This document shows positions 7,623 to 14,665 of a stretch of DNA of 14,665 bases, in pieces. Position 1 is the stretch's first letter. Each line of letters opens with the position of its first letter. The position numbers and the translations under genes were made by a program. This DNA comes from Bacteroidales bacterium (lineage in GTDB: Bacteria > Bacteroidota > Bacteroidia > Bacteroidales > VadinHA17). The notes beneath the pieces are model-generated. The model was not told the origin of the DNA and did no database searches. It saw only the letters and a program-made list of their open reading frames with translations. The DNA lies in the NCBI GenBank assembly GCA_003520925.1, contig DOTV01000197.1, positions 1 through 14,665 of the forward strand, read 5' to 3'.

Positions 7623-7654
7623 CAAAAATACAAAATATTGAAAACCAATCCAAA
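7623..7654 (-). promoter_or_regulatory. Bacteroidota-type promoter for the SPOR lipoprotein gene
   Basis: Read on the - strand, TTTG (7651-7654) is followed after 20 bases by TATTTTTG (7623-7630). Both elements and the spacing agree with the Bacteroidota TTTG-N19-21-TAnnTTTG promoter. The predicted start site would leave a leader of about 50 bases before the ATG at 7566. It is the best-formed promoter in the window. Confidence 0.6.
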
Positions 7655-7740
7655 TGATTAAAACTTAGGATAAAAACAAATTCTGATGGATTAGAACAGA
7701 ATTATTATATTAGATGTCTGAAATACTTACTAACTATACC

Positions 7741-7759
7741 GTAATTACAATGTAATTAC
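7741..7759. promoter_or_regulatory. Perfect 19-bp inverted repeat, candidate operator of the acyl-CoA ligase gene
   Basis: GTAATTACA (7741-7749) and TGTAATTAC (7751-7759) are exact reverse complements around a single A. Each arm itself contains the 8-bp palindrome GTAATTAC, and the two copies are 11 bp apart, about one helical turn. The site ends 22 bases before the ligase ATG at 7782, a typical place for a repressor to block transcription. Which regulator binds is unknown; a TetR-type fatty-acid regulator is one possibility by analogy with other fatty-acid genes. Confidence 0.55.
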
Positions 7760-7781
7760 ATTAATTTTAATTCTTTGCCTG

Positions 7782-9692
7782 ATGAAATCATTGATACAGT
7801 TTTTTGAGGAGAGTGCCGAGAAGTATGAAAGCAATGTGTACTTGTGGGAAAAGCCCCAGGATAAATATGAAGGTACAACCTATGGTGAAACGCGAAAACA
7901 GGTTTATGAATTTGCTGCCGGACTGATAACCCTCGGGATAAAGAAGGGCGACAGACTCTCCCTGGTTTCGGAAGGACGCAACAGCTGGGTTATCGGTGAA
8001 CTTGGAATACTTTATGCAGGTGCTATAAACGTCCCGCTCTCAGTTAAACTTACTCCTGAGGAAATCAAATTCAGGATAAACCATTCAGAATCAAGGATGA
8101 TACTCGCATCTTCAATACAGGCAGGTAAGATTAAACCTGTTTTGGAAAGTTGCAAAACAATTGAGAAAATAATTCATTTCGATACTCAGGAAGAGTATTC
8201 GGGAAATGAAATTCATTTCAACGAAGTCAGAAAAATCGGGCGTGAGTGGCTGGAAAAACCTGAGAACAGATCGAAGTTTGAAGAAATTTATACCGGGATC
8301 AAACCATCGGATTTTGCTAATATATGCTATACCTCAGGAACAACTGCCGATCCCAAGGGAATTATCCTTACTCATGGAAACTATGTTACAAATGTTTACC
8401 AGGCGTACAGTCTGATGGATATACCTTCATTTTACAAAACCCTTCTGATCCTCCCATGGGACCATTCATTTGGTCATACCTGCGGGATATATGCATTTAT
8501 GGGAAAAGGTGCAAGCATAGCATCTGTAAAAACAGGAAAAACACCCATGGAAACCCTCAGAAACCTGCCTGCCTGCCTAAAAGAGATAAAACCAAACCTT
8601 CTTATGAGTGTTCCGGCTATTGCCAAGAATTTTAGAAAAAATATTGAAAAGGGGATCAGGGAAAAAGGAAAGATGGCTGAGATACTGTTCAATCATGCGA
8701 TAAAAATTTCCTATTCCTATAATAAGGAGGGATGGAACAAAGGTCGCGGCCTTCAAAATATTAAGAAACCGCTTATCGACCTTTATGACAAGATCCTTTT
8801 CAAAAAGATAAGGGAGAGTTTCGGTGGGGAACTTGACTATTTTATAGGTGGCGGGGCACTTCTTGATATTGAGCTCCAGAGATTCTTTTATGCACTTGGA
8901 ATTCCAATGTACCAGGGTTATGGATTGAGCGAGGCCTCACCTGTAATATCCTCTAACTCGTCGGGGCGTCACCGGCTTGGATCATCAGGAGCTTTAGTAA
9001 ATAATATGGATCTAAGGATCTGTGATGACGACGGGAAAGAGCTTCCCGAGGGACAAAAGGGAGAGATTGTTATAAAAGGCGGCAATGTGATGCATGGTTA
9101 CTGGAAGAACGAAGCGGCTACACGTGAATCAATCAAGGACGGATGGCTCTATACAGGTGATATGGGATTTATGTCAGAAGGTTTCCTTTATGTACTAGGT
9201 AGATTTAAGAGTCTGCTTATTGCTGATGACGGAGAAAAGTTCAGTCCTGAAGGTATTGAGGAGACTATCTCAGAGCAATCGAAATATATTGATCAGTGCA
9301 TGCTTTATAACAACCAGAAACCATATACCGTTGCACTGATCGTTCCGAATCAACATGCTCTTAAGACATACCTTGAAGAAAAGAATCTGACAGCCGATTC
9401 AGACGAAGGCAGGAGAGCTATTGCTAATCTTCTTGAAAATGAAGTGGATGAATACAGAACAAACGGTAAGTACGGAAACCTTTTCCCGCAGAGGTGGCTG
9501 CCCGTGGCAATCGGAATTCTTGAAGAGGGATTTAATGAAGAAAACGGTTTAATGAATTCATCAATGAAGATTGTAAGAGGCAAGATTATGGACAGGTATA
9601 TGGATCTTATTGATTATCTGTATACACCCAATGCAAAGGATGTAAATAACGAAAGAAATCTTGAGGAGATTGAAAAAATGAGACTCGGCTGA
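7782..9692 (+). CDS. Long-chain acyl-CoA synthetase / AMP-dependent ligase
   Basis: A 636-residue adenylate-forming (ANL) enzyme, most like long-chain fatty acid-CoA ligases, which activate a fatty acid with ATP and CoA via acyl-AMP. Motifs in order: phosphate-binding YTSGTTADPKG (183-193); LPWDHSFGHT (224-233); YQGYGLSEASPV (377-388), the adenine/substrate motif; DGWLYTGDMG (453-462) with the ribose-binding Asp460; GRFKSLLIADDGEKFSP (473-489), the hinge region of the C-terminal domain; and K596 within SSMKIVRG (593-600), placed like the catalytic lysine. The length is normal for the FadD15-like group and no transmembrane segment is seen. The gene is monocistronic. It could feed fatty acids to degradation or membrane lipids; chain-length specificity is not readable. 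The HD gene on the other strand ends 15 bases downstream. Confidence 0.93.
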   Translation: MKSLIQFFEESAEKYESNVYLWEKPQDKYEGTTYGETRKQVYEFAAGLITLGIKKGDRLSLVSEGRNSWVIGELGILYAGAINVPLSVKLTPEEIKFRINHSESRMILASSIQAGKIKPVLESCKTIEKIIHFDTQEEYSGNEIHFNEVRKIGREWLEKPENRSKFEEIYTGIKPSDFANICYTSGTTADPKGIILTHGNYVTNVYQAYSLMDIPSFYKTLLILPWDHSFGHTCGIYAFMGKGASIASVKTGKTPMETLRNLPACLKEIKPNLLMSVPAIAKNFRKNIEKGIREKGKMAEILFNHAIKISYSYNKEGWNKGRGLQNIKKPLIDLYDKILFKKIRESFGGELDYFIGGGALLDIELQRFFYALGIPMYQGYGLSEASPVISSNSSGRHRLGSSGALVNNMDLRICDDDGKELPEGQKGEIVIKGGNVMHGYWKNEAATRESIKDGWLYTGDMGFMSEGFLYVLGRFKSLLIADDGEKFSPEGIEETISEQSKYIDQCMLYNNQKPYTVALIVPNQHALKTYLEEKNLTADSDEGRRAIANLLENEVDEYRTNGKYGNLFPQRWLPVAIGILEEGFNEENGLMNSSMKIVRGKIMDRYMDLIDYLYTPNAKDVNNERNLEEIEKMRLG

Positions 9693-9707
9693 TCATTTTT
9701 TCGGATG

Positions 9708-10259
9708 TCAGACAACCAGCCGGCTTTTAAAGGGTAAAAAAGTCATAAAATCGGCGTGATGGACTATATATGCCTCCGTTGTCCTTTTAACCAGATCACC
9801 CTCATGTGCGTGTGCGGCAATTATGTGGCAAACTTCCGCCGGCAAACCGCACTCTTCAGCAAGTGAGACGCCCGAAAAAGGGTGCCTTAGATATTGACCG
9901 TATTTACCCTGTATGGCCTTGCCATTTTCATCAAGCTCATACTCAAGAAGTTTTCCTACATCAGCAAGTATTGCTCCTGAGATCAGAATGTCCATATTCA
10001 CCGGCAGATCATCACCAAAAAATTCATTCATTTTTTCTCCGCAGGATTTAGAAATATGTACCACACATCTCTTGTGCTCCATGAAGCTTACTTTCAAATC
10101 CGGGCCGCAAAGAAGGGTAAAGGGTATTTTTTCCAGATCACCTGATTTCAATACACTCCTTTCCAATGCAATCTCCCATGTTTTTGCGGTCTTTTCCCTG
10201 AGTGAGATATCATGAATCCAGTCCAGTTCAGGCCACAGATTCTTAACCACTTCATTCAT
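9708..10259 (-). CDS. HD-fold protein with altered His-Asp dyad
   Basis: A 183-residue protein resembling HD-domain phosphohydrolases. The core LISGAILADVGKLLEYE (92-108) matches the HDxGK helix of this fold, but the central histidine is alanine (A99-D100); the codon is GCT, two changes from His. Other possible metal or phosphate residues remain: H62, H68, RHPFSG (125-130), H145, H150, H152 and HHAD (167-170). HD proteins usually hydrolyse phosphate esters or nucleotides. With the dyad changed, the protein may bind metal differently, act as a sensor or scaffold, or belong to a subfamily where Ala is normal. The gene begins 15 bases after the dehydrogenase stop, so the two probably form an operon. 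Substrate is unknown; HD fold is fairly confident. Confidence 0.72.
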   Translation of the reverse strand: MNEVVKNLWPELDWIHDISLREKTAKTWEIALERSVLKSGDLEKIPFTLLCGPDLKVSFMEHKRCVVHISKSCGEKMNEFFGDDLPVNMDILISGAILADVGKLLEYELDENGKAIQGKYGQYLRHPFSGVSLAEECGLPAEVCHIIAAHAHEGDLVKRTTEAYIVHHADFMTFLPFKSRLVV

Positions 10260-10274
10260 GCATACTGATTTTGG

Positions 10275-11471
10275 TTACCTTATTTTTGAAATAATTGCGT
10301 CGGTCATCTGAATTGTTGACGCTGCGCCATTTTTGACAACCTCTTGAGAACCCGTCATTTTCATCATATCATAGGTCCTTGTTTTTCCTTCAAGGATAAT
10401 TTCAGCAACAGCTCTTCTTATCTTAACCGAAATGCTCTTCTCATCAAGATAATCAAGCATCATGCAAGCCGATTCAATCATTGCTATCGGATTGACAATC
10501 GGAATTTCATAGTCTGCATATTTCGGAGCAGAACCATGAGTTGGTTCAAAAACAGCAATGCCGTCGGCTGAAAACTGGGCACTGCAGGCAAAACCGAGTC
10601 CGCCAATCAGACCTGCAAAAGCATCTGAAGCTATATCTCCAAACATGTTCCCGGCCACAATGACACCATAATCCTCCGGATTTTTAGTCAGCCACATCAT
10701 CTGCGCGTCAATATTTGTATTCAACAGCTTAATTCCTGGATAAGAGCTCTTTTGAATCTCCTTTGCCAGTCTCCACATGAGTCCCGAAGTTTCTCTGATG
10801 ACATTTGGCTTTTCACAAACTGTTACAGATGAATACCCATATTTTTCTGCATAATCAAAAGCCGCTATTAAGATCCTTTCAGTAGCTCTTTTTGTAAAGA
10901 TCCTCGTAGAAACGGAAATCTCCTCAACGGGAACCCCTCCAAAGTTCTCAACAAATTTAGGGTGTGACATCAGCGCCTTGTATACCAGTTCAGGTGGATT
11001 CGTCCATTCAACGCCCGAATAAAGGCACTCTGTGTTTTGACGGAATATAACAACATCTATAACTGGTTCCTCAAATGTGTTCCCTTTTCCCTTCCTGATG
11101 AAGTTGAGGGGATTCCCCTTGTAGGATTTGCATGGTCGGACGCAGATATCAAGATTAAATTTCTGCCTGAGTCCCACTATCGGGCTTGAATAGACATATC
11201 CTTTTCCCTGAAGGTCAGGATTGAGCTCTGCCCTGGCTTCTTCATTTGGCTTGGATGTAATTGCTCCAAACAAGGCAGTTTTATGCTTCCTTATAAGATC
11301 GAGTGTTCTTTGAGGCAATGGATTACCCTCTTTGCACCAAAACTCCCATCCGATATCGCCATGTATATAGTCGCCCTCAAATCCCGCAGCATCAAGAACC
11401 CTTAATGTCTGATTTAAAACGATATTTCCGATTCCGTCGCCGGGTAATGTTACAATCGTTCGTTTGGCCAT
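10275..11471 (-). CDS. Isocitrate/isopropylmalate dehydrogenase family enzyme, probably isocitrate dehydrogenase
   Basis: A 398-residue beta-decarboxylating dehydrogenase. Family segments: LPGDGIG (9-15); substrate-carboxylate arginines R102, R112 and R144; RQNTECLYSGVE (144-155) with Y151; KPN (221-223) with K221; metal aspartates D255, D279 and D283 within NMFGDIASD (275-283); and FEPTHGSAPKYA (308-319). The K317-Y318 pair matches the Lys-Tyr pair that selects NADP in E. coli isocitrate dehydrogenase, whereas NAD-linked relatives usually differ, so NADP-dependent isocitrate oxidation is the best guess. The sequence is also unlike standard icd at several points (RQNTECLYSG in place of the usual RENTE version), so a homoisocitrate- or isopropylmalate-like substrate cannot be excluded. 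No leuC/leuD genes are near, which weighs against leucine synthesis. It is the first gene of a unit with the HD protein gene. Confidence 0.85.
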   Translation of the reverse strand: MAKRTIVTLPGDGIGNIVLNQTLRVLDAAGFEGDYIHGDIGWEFWCKEGNPLPQRTLDLIRKHKTALFGAITSKPNEEARAELNPDLQGKGYVYSSPIVGLRQKFNLDICVRPCKSYKGNPLNFIRKGKGNTFEEPVIDVVIFRQNTECLYSGVEWTNPPELVYKALMSHPKFVENFGGVPVEEISVSTRIFTKRATERILIAAFDYAEKYGYSSVTVCEKPNVIRETSGLMWRLAKEIQKSSYPGIKLLNTNIDAQMMWLTKNPEDYGVIVAGNMFGDIASDAFAGLIGGLGFACSAQFSADGIAVFEPTHGSAPKYADYEIPIVNPIAMIESACMMLDYLDEKSISVKIRRAVAEIILEGKTRTYDMMKMTGSQEVVKNGAASTIQMTDAIISKIR

Positions 11472-11498
11472 AAAAGATTATTTATTATAACACTTGTG

Positions 11499-11506
11499 TA
11501 AAAATA
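11499..11506 (-). promoter_or_regulatory. Possible -7 box for the dehydrogenase-HD unit
   Basis: Read on the - strand this is TATTTTTA, one base from TAnnTTTG, about 28 bases before the dehydrogenase ATG at 11471. No -33 TTG is obvious. It lies in the 139-bp divergent spacer shared with pepD. Confidence 0.3.
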
Positions 11507-11574
11507 GCAAATTTTGTCTGATCCCTGCTCCGTTATTAATTTTGTTGATCAGGTGATTATATATAAAAAATCAG

Positions 11575-11582
11575 TAGTTTTG
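11575..11582 (+). promoter_or_regulatory. Candidate -7 box for pepD
   Basis: TAGTTTTG matches TAnnTTTG and lies 28 bases upstream of the chosen ATG at 11611. A transcript starting about 7 bases downstream would begin close to or inside any longer reading frame from 11590, which favours the 11611 start. TTG triplets at 11542-11547 are too far upstream (27 bases or more) for normal spacing. Confidence 0.4.
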
Positions 11583-11610
11583 ACCCTTATTGTTTTTTAC
11601 CAGTACGAGC

Positions 11611-13092
11611 ATGGGCATTTTATCAGAATTAAATCCAGCACCAATCTGGATCTATTTCGAAGAGATTTGCAAAATACCACGTTTAAGCAAGAATGAGGGT
11701 AAAATAAGAAGTTACCTTATCAATTTTGCTTCAGAGCATAATCTGGAATCGAAAGAAGACTCAGCAGGTAATATATTAATAGTCAAGCCAGCATTCTCAG
11801 GATTTGAAAGAAGAAAAACTGTTGTCCTTCAAAGCCATATGGATATGGTTGGGGAAAAGAACGCAGATTTTCCTCACAATTGGTTAACTGATCCGATTGT
11901 CCCCTATATTGAAGGTGAATATGTTAAGGCAAGGGGAACAACTCTCGGAGCAGACGACGGAATAGGAATAGCATCACAACTTGCAGTTCTTTCCGACACC
12001 AATCTGAAAGCAGGGAAAATTGAATGTCTGTTTACTGTGGATGAAGAATCCGGAATGACAGGTGCCATAAATCTTAAACCTGACTTTTTTCAGGGAAGGA
12101 CCCTGTTAAATCTTGACTCTGAAGATGAAGGCATACTTTTTATCGGATGTGCCGGAGGAATGGATACAGTTGGCGACCTCAGCTTTGAAAGTGTAATTGT
12201 TCCAGACGGGATGACTGGCTTTGAAATATCAATAACCGGTCTTCACGGTGGTCATTCCGGGGATGAAATTCACAAAGGCTATGGAAATTCCGTTAAACTG
12301 ATGAACAGGATTTTATGGAATCTTTCAAATCAGTTCGGTATAGCCCTTACCTGGTTTGATGGGGGAAATCTGCGTAATGCCATTCCGAGGGAAGCATTTG
12401 CACTCATCTCAACTGATGAATCAAACAAAGACAGGGTGACCGAATGGGTAAATAATTTCCAATCCGTTCTGAATGAAGAGTTTGGTGAGATCGAGAAGGA
12501 CCTTAGAATCACAATAAAAGAAGTCGAACCACCTTTGTCTGCAATGGATAAAGAGAGCCAGGTAAGGTTCCTTAGCTGTATTTCCTGCTGTCCTCATGGG
12601 GTTATTGCATGGTCACGTGAAATGAGTGATCTTGTTGAGACCTCAACAAACCTTGCATCCGTAAGTTTTACAAAGGATAATAAAATAAGGATAATAACCA
12701 CTCAGAGAAGTTCCCTTGAATCGTCGAAGCATGATGTGGCAGGAATGGTGGAATCGTGCATGAAACTTGCTGGAGCGAAGGTCGTGCATTCAGATGGTTA
12801 CCCTGGCTGGAAACCCAGCATGAAATCCGAAATCCTGAAGATTACTCGAAAATCATATATGAACCTTTTCGGCAGGGAACCCCTTGTCAGGGCTATTCAT
12901 GCAGGACTTGAATGCGGACTTATTTACGAGAACTTTAAAGGCATAGATATGATATCCTTCGGTCCTTCAATCAGAGGAGCCCATACTCCCGAAGAGAAGA
13001 TCGAAATCAGAACTGTTGAAATGTTCTGGAATCTGCTTATGGATGTTATCAAAAATATACCTGATAATGGCAGCCGGAAATTACCTTATTAG
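11611..13092 (+). CDS. pepD: Aminoacyl-histidine dipeptidase (peptidase D, M20 family)
   Basis: A 493-residue cytosolic zinc dipeptidase that cleaves Xaa-His dipeptides such as carnosine and other small peptides. Metal and catalytic residues, numbered from this start: H76 and D78 in SHMDMVGEKN; D115 in LGADDGIG; E145 and E146 in VDEESGMTGA; D169 in LNLDSEDEG; and H458 in RGAHTPEE. GLHGGHSGDEIHKGYGNS (211-228) belongs to the lid/dimerisation domain. The length is close to the E. coli enzyme (about 485). I chose ATG 11611 because the residues after it (SELNPAPIWIYFEEICKIPR) align with the normal PepD N-terminus; an in-frame ATG at 11590 would add only 7 unlike residues. It is monocistronic, divergent from the dehydrogenase unit and convergent with rubredoxin. 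Confidence 0.95.
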   Translation: MGILSELNPAPIWIYFEEICKIPRLSKNEGKIRSYLINFASEHNLESKEDSAGNILIVKPAFSGFERRKTVVLQSHMDMVGEKNADFPHNWLTDPIVPYIEGEYVKARGTTLGADDGIGIASQLAVLSDTNLKAGKIECLFTVDEESGMTGAINLKPDFFQGRTLLNLDSEDEGILFIGCAGGMDTVGDLSFESVIVPDGMTGFEISITGLHGGHSGDEIHKGYGNSVKLMNRILWNLSNQFGIALTWFDGGNLRNAIPREAFALISTDESNKDRVTEWVNNFQSVLNEEFGEIEKDLRITIKEVEPPLSAMDKESQVRFLSCISCCPHGVIAWSREMSDLVETSTNLASVSFTKDNKIRIITTQRSSLESSKHDVAGMVESCMKLAGAKVVHSDGYPGWKPSMKSEILKITRKSYMNLFGREPLVRAIHAGLECGLIYENFKGIDMISFGPSIRGAHTPEEKIEIRTVEMFWNLLMDVIKNIPDNGSRKLPY

Positions 13093-13106
13093 GATTTACT
13101 AGTCAT

Positions 13107-13268
13107 TCAGTCATATACAAAAAACTCATCCTTGCCAGCCCCGCACACCGGACATAAGTAATCTGATGGGAGATCGCTGAAAGAGATTCCCGGTTCAATA
13201 CCCGATGAAATATCCCCCTCTTCAGGATTATATATAAATCCGCAGACTGAGCACTTATATCTTTCCAT
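13107..13268 (-). CDS. Rubredoxin
   Basis: A 53-residue small iron protein. C6 and C9 (CSVCG) and C39 and C42 (CPVCG) form the single Fe(Cys)4 site; YNPEEGD (13-19) and the FSDLPSDYLCP segment (30-40) are typical. Rubredoxin carries one electron in the cytoplasm, often to rubrerythrin, superoxide reductase or oxidoreductases in anaerobes. I chose ATG 13268 because it gives the usual rubredoxin length and N-terminus; an upstream in-frame ATG at 13328 would add 20 unlike residues overlapping citF. The start is 8 bases after the citF stop, so it is probably translated from the same transcript. Its redox partner is not in the window. Confidence 0.93.
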   Translation of the reverse strand: MERYKCSVCGFIYNPEEGDISSGIEPGISFSDLPSDYLCPVCGAGKDEFFVYD

Positions 13269-13276
13269 AGAAATTT

Positions 13277-14665
13277 TTATTGCTTCTTTATTTTCCTGAC
13301 AACATCTATCACAGTCCCGTCGACCCATTTTATTGCTGCCACGATATCATCCTCGAATTCAGGCTTTGATGGCTTGCCGCAGATCATTTCTGCTTCATCC
13401 TTAAGTTCCCCTATTGTCTTAAGAGGAAGTCCGCTGTTCCTGACGCTATCCAGAAGGTCCTGCCGGATGGGATTAATAGCGATTCCCCTTTCAGTAATAA
13501 TCACATCTATGAGCTCGCCGGGGCCGCATAAAGTTGTTACCTCATCCACGATCACCGGAATTCTGTCACGGAACAAGGGCAGAGGAAGTATGACATTCCT
13601 TGCATGAAGACAGTTTTGCCAGCCGCCTATACCATGAAGAAGATAGCCGTCGGAATGTGTTACAACATTCCCGTTGAAATTAAGATCTACCTCAGTAGCA
13701 CCAAGGATCATTATATCCATTAAGCTTGTCAGGTTTCCCTTGGAATGATAATTATAGGCATTTAAAACTGGATAGGGAATATGATTTGCATTTTTTACAA
13801 TTGATGCAACAGAATCAAGATCAAAAGCCTGCGCATCAAGAATATATCCCATTTGTCCCTGTTCAAGCATATCAACCATATATCTGGTGCTACCTCCGAA
13901 TCCAAATTTCGATTTCCAGCCTTTCACCTTAAGAATTTCATGAAGAAATACAGCAATAGCCAGTGAAGTTCCTCCCGCTCCTGCCTGAATTGTAACACCA
14001 TCTTTAAGTATCCCCGATTTTTCAAGAAAAGCAGCTGTCAGATCGGCTATAAGGAGCCTGTCGGGGCTTTTTGTTACCTGAGTTGTGCCCGATACAATTT
14101 TCTCAGGTATTCCGATTTTATCAACAACAACAACACAGTCAACATAATTACCTTCTATTTCCATCGGGTAGCATGGCATATCTACAAGATTGTCAGTCAC
14201 AACAATAACCTTATCAGCGTACATTGAGTCAGCTTTGGCATAACCCAGTACCCCACACGCCGAATTACCTCCCGTTCCTTTTGCGTTTCCGAATGCATCG
14301 GCAGTCGGGGCTACCAGGACTGCAATATCAATCCTCACTTCCCCGTCCTGGATTGCCTGAACCCTACCCCCGTGAGACCTCAAGACAGCAGTGCCTTTCA
14401 TTTTGCCTTCTGAGACAAATCTTCCGAGAGGTCCGTTCATACTACCTTCAATCCTGTTGATTGTTCCGTTTTCAAGGTATTTAATCAGAGGGTCATTGCA
14501 CGGAAAAGAGGCAGATGGAAACCAGACCAGGTCTTTCACTCCCATGACCGAAGCAATTTCAAACACCCTGTTACTGATCAGGTCTCCATCCCTTAAATGA
14601 TGATGAGTTGATATTGTCATCCCGTCGCGGATACCGCACCTAAGCAGTGCTTCCTCAAGCGTAGC
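13277..14665 (-). CDS. citF: Citrate lyase alpha subunit (5' end outside window)
   Basis: About 462 residues of the alpha subunit are visible; full-length relatives are about 510, so roughly 50 N-terminal residues are missing. The frame is open to the window edge: the ATG at 14620 is internal, preceded by LEEALLRCGIRDG, which matches the family. Just after it comes TISTHHHLRDGD. CitF is a CoA-transferase-fold subunit that swaps acetyl from the acyl carrier protein for citrate, after which CitE cleaves citryl-ACP to oxaloacetate and acetyl-ACP. Family-like segments follow: GTGGNSACGVLGYAKADS, AGAGGTSLAIAVFLHE and DEVTTLCGPGELIDVIITER. Rubredoxin follows 8 bases downstream, where citX or citG might be expected. 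citE and citD are probably upstream, outside the window (inference). Confidence 0.93.
   Translation of the reverse strand, partial: ATLEEALLRCGIRDGMTISTHHHLRDGDLISNRVFEIASVMGVKDLVWFPSASFPCNDPLIKYLENGTINRIEGSMNGPLGRFVSEGKMKGTAVLRSHGGRVQAIQDGEVRIDIAVLVAPTADAFGNAKGTGGNSACGVLGYAKADSMYADKVIVVTDNLVDMPCYPMEIEGNYVDCVVVVDKIGIPEKIVSGTTQVTKSPDRLLIADLTAAFLEKSGILKDGVTIQAGAGGTSLAIAVFLHEILKVKGWKSKFGFGGSTRYMVDMLEQGQMGYILDAQAFDLDSVASIVKNANHIPYPVLNAYNYHSKGNLTSLMDIMILGATEVDLNFNGNVVTHSDGYLLHGIGGWQNCLHARNVILPLPLFRDRIPVIVDEVTTLCGPGELIDVIITERGIAINPIRQDLLDSVRNSGLPLKTIGELKDEAEMICGKPSKPEFEDDIVAAIKWVDGTVIDVVRKIKKQ

Larger units (their letters stand above)
7567..7781. other. Divergent intergenic region
   Basis: This 215-bp AT-rich spacer separates the SPOR lipoprotein gene (-) from the acyl-CoA ligase gene (+). 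It contains a good - strand promoter candidate (7623-7654) and a perfect 9-1-9 inverted repeat close to the ligase start (7741-7759). I see no small open frame with family features and no RNA gene. Confidence 0.7.

Noticed and set aside
8324..8635. 103-residue + strand frame inside the acyl-CoA ligase gene
   Set aside because: It overlaps the conserved ligase core in another frame and has no recognisable motifs.
9686..9722. CGGCTG/CAGCCG inverted repeat between the ligase and HD genes as a shared terminator
   Set aside because: The stem is only 6 bp with a loop of about 25 bases, and part of it is HD coding sequence.
9708..10259. HD protein gene as a pseudogene because of the lost histidine
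   Set aside because: The frame is complete, many other conserved-looking residues remain, and a single changed dyad residue does not show decay.
11590..11610. Longer PepD N-terminus from ATG 11590
   Set aside because: The extra seven residues do not resemble PepD; the family alignment begins at the ATG at 11611.
13269..13328. Rubredoxin starting at 13328
   Set aside because: It would add 20 residues unlike rubredoxin and overlap citF; the 53-residue form is the normal size.
1..14665. Mobile element, prophage, CRISPR or defence system
   Set aside because: No transposase, integrase, terminal repeats, CRISPR repeats or nuclease/toxin-type genes were seen; composition looks even across the window.

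Overview
The window is gene-dense, AT-rich DNA that looks like Bacteroidota, probably a free-living or anaerobic member of the Bacteroidales/Marinilabiliales group. Three things point there: a cell-surface protein ending in a type B (gliding-motility-associated, CHU_C) sorting domain of the type IX secretion system; promoter-like sequences of the Bacteroidota form TAnnTTTG; and start codons mostly without a Shine-Dalgarno sequence. The species guess is inference; there is no rRNA gene to anchor it. No stretch longer than about 220 bases lacks a gene, and I saw no tRNA, rRNA, CRISPR array, insertion sequence or prophage.

Left part (1-4910, all + strand): the C-terminal end of an M16-family zinc peptidase (cut by the window edge); a secreted fibronectin-III-like protein with a T9SS type B sorting signal, starting 2 bases after the peptidase stop; a full-length bifunctional RelA/SpoT (p)ppGpp synthetase/hydrolase; and a Fur-family regulator without the usual structural-zinc cysteine pair. 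A good terminator hairpin follows the regulator.

Middle part (4972-9692): a small outer-membrane beta-barrel-like protein (-) diverges from purA (+), with an 18-bp palindrome between them. purA converges with a SPOR-domain lipoprotein gene (-). That gene diverges from a long-chain acyl-CoA ligase gene (+), which has a perfect 19-bp inverted repeat just upstream of its start. PurA is a known (p)ppGpp target in other bacteria, so the nearby rel and purA genes may be functionally linked.

Right part (9708-14665): a two-gene unit on the - strand encodes an isocitrate/isopropylmalate dehydrogenase family enzyme with NADP-IDH-like residues, followed by an HD-fold protein whose central His-Asp pair is Ala-Asp. 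PepD (aminoacyl-histidine dipeptidase) lies on the + strand. A second - strand unit encodes citrate lyase alpha subunit (5' end outside the window) followed 8 bases later by rubredoxin. Citrate lyase, a probable isocitrate dehydrogenase and rubredoxin together suggest anaerobic citrate/isocitrate metabolism.

I did not find a clear undescribed multi-gene defence or mobile system; most of the window is housekeeping. The best leads are the HD protein with the altered dyad linked to the dehydrogenase, the Fur-like protein without zinc cysteines, the citF-rubredoxin pair, and the two intergenic palindromes.
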